Of a stretch of 10,653 nt of DNA, positions 6,433 to 10,653 are shown in pieces. Both the position numbers and the translations under genes were made by a program. The notes below the pieces were generated by a model. That model saw only the letters and a list, made by a program, of their open reading frames with translations, was not told the DNA's origin and ran no database searches. The stretch spans positions 1 through 10,653 of the forward strand of contig RXOD01006338.1 of the NCBI GenBank assembly GCA_005223375.1, given 5' to 3'. How positions within the stretch are numbered: the stretch's first letter is position 1; each line of letters starts with the position of its first letter. This stretch comes from Amoebophrya sp. AT5.2 (taxonomy: Eukaryota > Sar > Dinophyceae > Syndiniales > Amoebophryaceae).

Positions 6433-8868
6433 ATGGCGGGCGTGAAGCTGGGGGCTTTGAATGATTGGCTTGACGGCAGCCAGGAGTGCATCCAGCCACT
6501 GCTTACTGGAAAAAGCTCGTCTTCATCTTCGCTGAAGGTGAGTACGAGCAATGCGAGCAATGCCCGGGGTGTCCGCGATTTCAGTCGCGGCATCGCGACG
6601 GAGAAGGCGGATTTGATCAAGACCAGGCCGGCGGCTCCTTCTAGTTCATCTACTTCAGCGCAGGGGGCCACGACATCTTCAAGCGGGCGGAAAACGAAGG
6701 CGGAGGTCGCGGTGAGCGATTGCCTCGCGTGTTCCGGTTGCGTCACGTCCGCGGAGGCCGTCGTGCTGGAGACGCCCGGCTTCGACCAGTTTCTGGAGAT
6801 GCTGGGGAATAAGAATGGGGAGCACCACGTGGTCGTTTCCGTGTCTCCCGAGTCGCTGGTGAATCTGCACTTGAGGTGGAACCAACACGGCACGCTCGTG
6901 GAGACGCTCGGAAAACTGGAATCCCTGTTCATGTTCTACGCCAGCGTGCCGGTCACCGTGACGGACTGCGGCATCGCGCACGCCGTCTACCTGCGGGAGG
7001 TGCTCGCAGAAATCGCCGACAGCTACGAAGAAGTTGTCCGGAGAACTACGACGAAGACAAGTCCAGCCGAGGACAACTATTTGGATGATGATGTTGATGT
7101 TGAACAAGTAGAGGAACAGAAGGCGAATAATGGGAGGTCTGCTCCTGCTGCTCCAGGTCATGCACAACTTCGGACGATCGTCGAGGCCTTCGACGCGCGC
7201 GTGGAGGAAGAATCCAAAAGCCGGCAAATGATAGCCAAAGTAGCTGCCCAGCGCGGTACGGGTAACAAGCAGCGCCCCGTTGTGGCAAGCTACTGCCCCG
7301 GGTGGACGCGGTATGCGGAGAAGGTGGCGCCGCCCGGCATCGCGCCCTACCTTTCCGCGGTGCGCAACCCACTGGTGATTCAGGGCCACCTCGCCAAGAC
7401 CCTCCTCAAAAAGTGCGAGTTCTTGAAGTGGTACCGAAGCTGCTTCCGATTTTCAATGCCGTCGATTTCAAACCACTTCGATTTCAAAGAACCGCCCAGA
7501 AGTTCTTTCGTGAACGGCAAAGGGCGATCCTCGCCAAAGAACGTGAAGCACGTGGTGATCGCGCCTTGCCTGGATCGAAAAATCGAGACCATGCGGCCAG
7601 AATGGCGGGGGACGCTCGACCTTGTCTTCCCCACCAACGAACTCGAGCGATTTCTCGAACCTGCCGCACTGCCCACACCGCTGGCAGCGGCGGTTGCCGC
7701 CTTCAGTCAAGCAGGGGGCGAAAGCAAAATTAAAGCGCGCAGTAGAACGACATCAAAACAGAAGCCTCATGACAACTTTTCGTCGTCTGCCTCCAAAGGG
7801 CAGGATGAATTTGAAGACCACGACCGGACGAGAATCGCGCTCGTGCAGCACCTCTCTCGAATACCCAACGGCTCCAAATTGCCTGTGGCGGAAGATCATG
7901 AAAACGTTGGCGCTTCTGGAGCGGGGCATCAACTACTGGAGGAGACGACGGCGAAGAATTCGAAACTGCGACAAAGGCAAGGCTCTTCCTCTGGCTTCTT
8001 GCGTGCGCTCTGGAGTACCGCGACGACCGCTTTCGCAGCGCTGCGGGGGGCTAGTCCTAGTACGTCGTGTCAGAATCCCTCATCAGACGAGAAGATCAAA
8101 GTAGATGTTGACGATGAAGCAGATCCCGTCCTAAACGCGCAGCGCGCGGTCTTTGCGGCGCTCGAGGTAAGACCGGTGTTCGACGTTGCGGGGTTTCCCC
8201 TCACCGCGGTGCGGAAGCACCTCGGCGTCGACGAAGCGCTGCGGTTGCTGGCGCGCGAAGACTACTTCCCCCTGCTCCGCCCAACCGACCCGCTGCTCGC
8301 GCAAGCCGGACCCTGGATGCGCGCCTCGGGGTACCGACACATACAAAACGTCATCACGCGATTGACAGCGATCAGCGCGGCGGGGCGCATGACGGCGATC
8401 AGCGCGGCGGGGGCAAACAGAGCTGATCGCCTCAATGCGGGGGCGGGCGTCGAGCAGGAGCCGGAGGAGGGCGTCGTCGAGAGGAAGAGGAAGATGTCGA
8501 CGGGGCAAGAACAAGTGCGGCGCAACAAAAATGAAAATAGCCTCGGTTTCGTGGACGTGGCTGCGTGCCCGGGTGGATGCCTGAACGGCGGCGCGCAGAT
8601 GCGCGTCGCGGGAGGGCTGCCGGCGATGCAAGCGTTCTGGGCGGAACAACCCTTGTTCGGTGGTTCGTCCGAGAACCACCATGACCAAACGTTTATCGCA
8701 GACGAAACGTACGAAACCGGGGGGCAAATCCACTACTACAGCTTCCGGCGCGTGGACGGGGGGGATCAGGAAATTGGTGGAGCGGGTGTTGTCATTGCGG
8801 GGGACGGTGAACAAAAGAATGATCTTCTGCTCGCACGAGGAAAGGCCGCGCCAACCCTGAATTGGTGA
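6433..8868 (+). CDS. NAR1: NAR1/NARFL (IOP1), cytosolic Fe-S protein assembly factor
   Basis: This is an iron-only-hydrogenase-like protein. In the CIA pathway Nar1 links Fe-S clusters made on the cytosolic scaffold to the CIA targeting complex (CIA1-CIA2-MMS19). The start is supported by the family's N-terminal SQECI motif (Cys19). Cys97, Cys100 and Cys103 (CLACSGC) complete the N-terminal cluster. The C-terminal cluster ligands are Cys288 (YCPGW), Cys379 (APCLDRK), Cys712 and Cys716 (ACPGGCLNGGAQ). Other matches are VVVSVSPES, SGFLRALW (519-526) and GYRHIQN (633-639). The proton-transfer Cys of true hydrogenases is absent (Tyr before CPGW), as in Nar1. At 811 residues it is much longer than the usual ~480. 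The extra length is Ser/Glu/Lys-rich inserts at about 27-90, 205-244 and 425-515, plus a repeat at 645-662. The frame ends TLNW; a C-terminal Trp is typical of Nar1. However, a better match to the family's C-terminal helix lies in another frame at 8840-8924, so the 3' end model is uncertain. Confidence 0.93.
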   Translation: MAGVKLGALNDWLDGSQECIQPLLTGKSSSSSSLKVSTSNASNARGVRDFSRGIATEKADLIKTRPAAPSSSSTSAQGATTSSSGRKTKAEVAVSDCLACSGCVTSAEAVVLETPGFDQFLEMLGNKNGEHHVVVSVSPESLVNLHLRWNQHGTLVETLGKLESLFMFYASVPVTVTDCGIAHAVYLREVLAEIADSYEEVVRRTTTKTSPAEDNYLDDDVDVEQVEEQKANNGRSAPAAPGHAQLRTIVEAFDARVEEESKSRQMIAKVAAQRGTGNKQRPVVASYCPGWTRYAEKVAPPGIAPYLSAVRNPLVIQGHLAKTLLKKCEFLKWYRSCFRFSMPSISNHFDFKEPPRSSFVNGKGRSSPKNVKHVVIAPCLDRKIETMRPEWRGTLDLVFPTNELERFLEPAALPTPLAAAVAAFSQAGGESKIKARSRTTSKQKPHDNFSSSASKGQDEFEDHDRTRIALVQHLSRIPNGSKLPVAEDHENVGASGAGHQLLEETTAKNSKLRQRQGSSSGFLRALWSTATTAFAALRGASPSTSCQNPSSDEKIKVDVDDEADPVLNAQRAVFAALEVRPVFDVAGFPLTAVRKHLGVDEALRLLAREDYFPLLRPTDPLLAQAGPWMRASGYRHIQNVITRLTAISAAGRMTAISAAGANRADRLNAGAGVEQEPEEGVVERKRKMSTGQEQVRRNKNENSLGFVDVAACPGGCLNGGAQMRVAGGLPAMQAFWAEQPLFGGSSENHHDQTFIADETYETGGQIHYYSFRRVDGGDQEIGGAGVVIAGDGEQKNDLLLARGKAAPTLNW
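8365..8418 (+). repeat. 27-bp tandem duplication inside NAR1
   Basis: Units 8365-8391 and 8392-8418 encode TAISAAGRM and TAISAAGAN. They lie directly after the conserved GYRHIQNVITRL helix and before an acidic/basic insert. The copy length preserves the frame. Confidence 0.85.
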
Positions 8869-8924
8869 CCGATGAAAAAGTGCGCACGTTGTTCGAAGAA
8901 TTCTTGTATACCGCGGGGGCACTG
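8840..8924 (+). other. Hydrogenase-like C-terminal segment in another frame (possible NAR1 last exon)
   Basis: Frame 3 here reads KGRANPELVTDEKVRTLFEEFLYTAGAL (written in two parts in the family pattern as NPxxV..LFEEFL). Members of the Fe-hydrogenase/Nar1 family carry an NPxVxxLYxEFL helix shortly after the CxxGCxxGG motif. The main NAR1 frame does not contain this. A GT-AG intron at 8709-8839 (131 nt, beginning GTACGA and ending CACGAG) would join codon 759 of NAR1 to this segment in frame. The frame then stays open to a TGA at 9007-9009. Confidence 0.4.
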
Positions 8925-9030
8925 GTATTTTTACCGACAGCGACAACTACACGTGCTGAAGTTGATCGATCCCGCTCGATTCCCAAGCGACTCCGGCTGC
9001 GTCCATTGTGATTATTAGTACATCGATCTC

Positions 9031-9066
9031 TATCACTATTATCTTTGTCTTTCTTTTTCTCACAAG
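9031..9066 (+). promoter_or_regulatory. Polypyrimidine tract with AG, candidate splice or trans-splice acceptor
   Basis: TATCACTATTATC is followed by TTTGTCTTTCTTTTTCTC and then ACAAG, giving a long pyrimidine run and the first downstream AG at 9065-9066. It could be the 3' splice site of a last NAR1 intron or of a leader for the gene at 9517. Confidence 0.35.
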
Positions 9067-9120
9067 CAACACCACGGGCACCATCACGCGTCACCATGCG
9101 GAGCAGAGGTGCGGACGAAG

Positions 9121-9178
9121 AAGATGTTTTCAGCTGATCGCCGAGGAAGATGAAGATGTGTTCAGCTGATCGCCGAGG
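9121..9178 (+). repeat. Direct repeat with 32-bp period
   Basis: Two 26-bp copies (9121-9146 and 9153-9178) differ at one base (T9128 versus G9160) and share TTCAGCTGATCGCCGAGG. They are separated by AAGATG. All frames contain stops through or just after the repeat, so it is probably non-coding. Confidence 0.9.
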
Positions 9179-9361
9179 CTCGTTTGCGTCAAATGTCGAC
9201 AAGGAGACTCGGCGCACTCGTAGGGACAGATGAGAGAGTTCTTGAGCAAACTGGATGAACTGCAGTGGAGGAACCAAGAACGTCGTGGAGCAACTAAAAC
9301 ATCTCCCAACATACAGATACAGTCCTCATAGACAAAAATGTACTAGTCATTGTCATGCGCG

Positions 9362-9385
9362 ACCACGTGGTGTGAAGGTATAAAG
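9362..9385 (+). promoter_or_regulatory. CACGTG palindrome followed by TATAAAG
   Basis: ACCACGTGGT (9362-9371) is a perfect 10-bp palindrome containing a G-box/E-box core. TATAAAG follows at 9379-9385, about 130 bases before the ATG at 9517. The layout suits a core promoter of the rightmost gene. The same palindrome also occurs inside the NAR1 coding region (6824-6833), so its presence alone proves little. Confidence 0.25.
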
Positions 9386-9516
9386 TAAGACTGCAAGAAG
9401 AACTCAACTTTGCAACATCGACGCGAAGTGCATCGACGCTGATCGCCGGCTCCAGCAGAAGTAGGATTCAAAGAGCAGTAGCCAGCAGTATGTAGTAGAG
9501 CGAACGGAGCAGAAGC

Positions 9517-10653
9517 ATGATGCGTCCGGGTTCCCTGCGCGAGCGGTCGCAGTCACCTCCGCGGCTCCTCGGGAGCAATAAGGCTTCCGTGTTGCCGAAA
9601 ACTGCTCTGACAACAAACCGCAATAACTCGCGGGGGCAGGGCCGTATGAAGATCAAGGGTGGAGCCAAGGTCAAGCAGGATGCGGCCAAGAGCGCTGCGG
9701 ACCGCGACCGCAGCAGGAGCCAGTTGCGCAGCAAGGTAAAGCGTATATTCTCCCAGCCCGAGTGGAACAGCGACTACGCGCGCAGTCCCCGCCCGCTGTT
9801 CGACCCGAGGGACCGGCGGCTGAGCAGCACCTCCAGTGGTACGGCGGCCTCCAGATTTCAGCGCTCCGTCGACGACAAGTTGCGGCTGCTGCGCAAGCTG
9901 GAAGGCATTGGCCAGCAGGTGGGGCCTCGTCCACCTGGGGGGTCTGCGGTAGAGCCGAGGTCCGATCGCGACTACGTGTCGAAGTCGATGAAGATGTTGA
10001 AAAGCGGCTGCAAAGCCGGCTCGAAGCAGAGCACCACGTCCGCCTCTTCAACCACGAGCCTGTCGCAGTACCTTCCCCCCGGGACCAGAAGACGGCGCGC
10101 GGCGAATGGTGCAGGTCAAATTTTGCCGCAGGATTCGGGGTCGGGAGATGAGGGGCAGGGAGATGCGAACCGCCACGAGAGATCCGCACAGATGCTGAAG
10201 CGAATGATGCGAAAAGTGCTCACGACGGCGGGCAGGAAGCTCAGTCTGGAGCGGCCGGTCTCCAAGTCGAGCACGTCTTCGGGCGGCGGGGCGGCGGAGA
10301 GTCAGAGCAGCAGTAGGAGGACAAATATATTGCGCGACCGCGACGCGTTGATCCGGTCTGGGAAGGAGATGCTGGCGGCCAGTAGAAAACTGGAAAGGAA
10401 AGGCCAGCTGTCAGAAGAAGACCGGCAGTACCTGTGCGGGTCGCCGGTGGCCGCCAAGTACCGCTCCATTCTGTCGTCGTCGCCAGAAGAGGAGAACAAA
10501 AAGGCGGCGGCGGAGAATGTTGAGAACATAATTGCGCCGGACGAAGATCAAGATGCCGCCAAACGGAGCAAAGTGACTTTTGCAGCGAGTAAAAAAGGGC
10601 CAAGCGTCCAGGAGAGTCACGCGAGCGAGCTGCAGCGGCGGCGGGCTGCTGCA
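9517..10653 (+). CDS. Basic Ser/Arg-rich protein of unknown function, runs off the right edge
   Basis: Frame 1 is open from ATG 9517 (a second ATG follows at 9520) to the last base: 379 codons without a stop. An in-frame TAG at 9496-9498 precedes it, so this is the first possible ATG. I do not recognise the protein. The first ~75 residues are very basic (RERSQSPPR, KIKGGAKVKQ, DRDRSRSQLRSKVKR), which would suit nuclear localisation or nucleic-acid binding. A short conserved-looking block follows (FSQPEWNSDYARSPRPLFDPRDRRL). Then come Ser/Thr-rich linkers, charged helices (RSAQMLKRMMRKVL, GKEMLAASRKLERKGQLSEEDRQYL) and an acidic then basic stretch. Codon use is GC-rich and like that of NAR1, and long low-complexity runs are absent, which supports coding. 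The complementary strand has shorter open frames that look like shadows. Confidence 0.65.
   Translation, partial: MMRPGSLRERSQSPPRLLGSNKASVLPKTALTTNRNNSRGQGRMKIKGGAKVKQDAAKSAADRDRSRSQLRSKVKRIFSQPEWNSDYARSPRPLFDPRDRRLSSTSSGTAASRFQRSVDDKLRLLRKLEGIGQQVGPRPPGGSAVEPRSDRDYVSKSMKMLKSGCKAGSKQSTTSASSTTSLSQYLPPGTRRRRAANGAGQILPQDSGSGDEGQGDANRHERSAQMLKRMMRKVLTTAGRKLSLERPVSKSSTSSGGGAAESQSSSRRTNILRDRDALIRSGKEMLAASRKLERKGQLSEEDRQYLCGSPVAAKYRSILSSSPEEENKKAAAENVENIIAPDEDQDAAKRSKVTFAASKKGPSVQESHASELQRRRAAA

Larger units (their letters stand above)
8869..9516. other. Region between NAR1 and the rightmost gene
   Basis: These 648 bases hold the possible true 3' end of NAR1 (to about 9009), a pyrimidine-rich tract ending in AG (9031-9066), a 32-bp-period direct repeat (9121-9178), and a G-box palindrome followed by TATAAAG (9362-9385). 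A 13-codon upstream frame (ATG 9096, stop 9135-9137) precedes the next gene. No other gene is supported. Confidence 0.6.

Noticed and set aside
6679..7389. 236-codon antisense frame in NAR1
   Set aside because: It is a shadow of the conserved NAR1 coding strand.
6433..8868. True catalytic Fe-Fe hydrogenase
   Set aside because: The N-terminal SQECI plus CLACSGC arrangement and the loss of the Cys before CPGW match Nar1 rather than a hydrogen-evolving enzyme.
8131..8946. 271-codon antisense frame over the NAR1 3' end
   Set aside because: It is complementary to conserved NAR1 motifs and has no homology of its own.
1..10653. CRISPR array, tRNA/rRNA genes, transposase or viral genes
   Set aside because: No evenly spaced repeats with unique spacers, no tRNA-like arms, and no transposase or viral motif were seen on either strand.

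Overview
The window is nuclear DNA from a protist-like eukaryote. It holds a RAD6-type ubiquitin-conjugating enzyme and a cytosolic Fe-S assembly factor (NAR1/NARFL), both eukaryotic. Coding DNA is GC-rich at third codon positions, and proteins are padded with Ser/Ala/Thr/Pro low-complexity inserts. All supportable genes read on the + strand, separated by roughly 0.65-1.1 kb. This one-strand layout, the large proteins, the mostly uninterrupted reading frames and a probable organellar helical-repeat protein would fit an alveolate, perhaps a dinoflagellate relative. That placement is inference and weak; nothing here proves it.

Layout: (1) 1-75, an Ala/Pro/Thr-rich C-terminal tail of a gene entering from the left. 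(2) 859-1415, a RAD6/UBC2-like E2 with a clear start, HPN motif and catalytic Cys89. An 11-bp tandem duplication right after the WSPVYD motif breaks its frame, and its usual C-terminal helices are not clearly present. (3) A T-rich, repeat-bearing stretch that looks like an intron (about 1230-1480), then a 309-codon low-complexity open frame to 2410, possibly a further exon of the same gene. (4) 3552-5690, a 712-residue all-helical protein resembling organellar heptatricopeptide (FASTK/RAP-type) RNA-binding proteins. (5) 6433-8868, NAR1 with both sets of cluster-ligand cysteines, expanded to 811 residues. Its last part may be mis-framed, because a hydrogenase-like C-terminal segment lies in another frame at 8840-8924. 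(6) 9517 to the right edge, a basic Ser/Arg-rich protein of unknown function with no stop in the window.

The genes do not form an evident pathway or operon-like system: protein ubiquitination, organellar RNA biology and cytosolic Fe-S assembly are independent housekeeping roles. The interest lies in gene structure: an 11-bp frame-breaking duplication, a candidate 29-nt intron, a strong hairpin just upstream of NAR1, a clustered 10-mer around the NAR1/next-gene boundary, and a likely missed splice at the NAR1 3' end. I saw no CRISPR array, RNA gene, transposase or viral gene.
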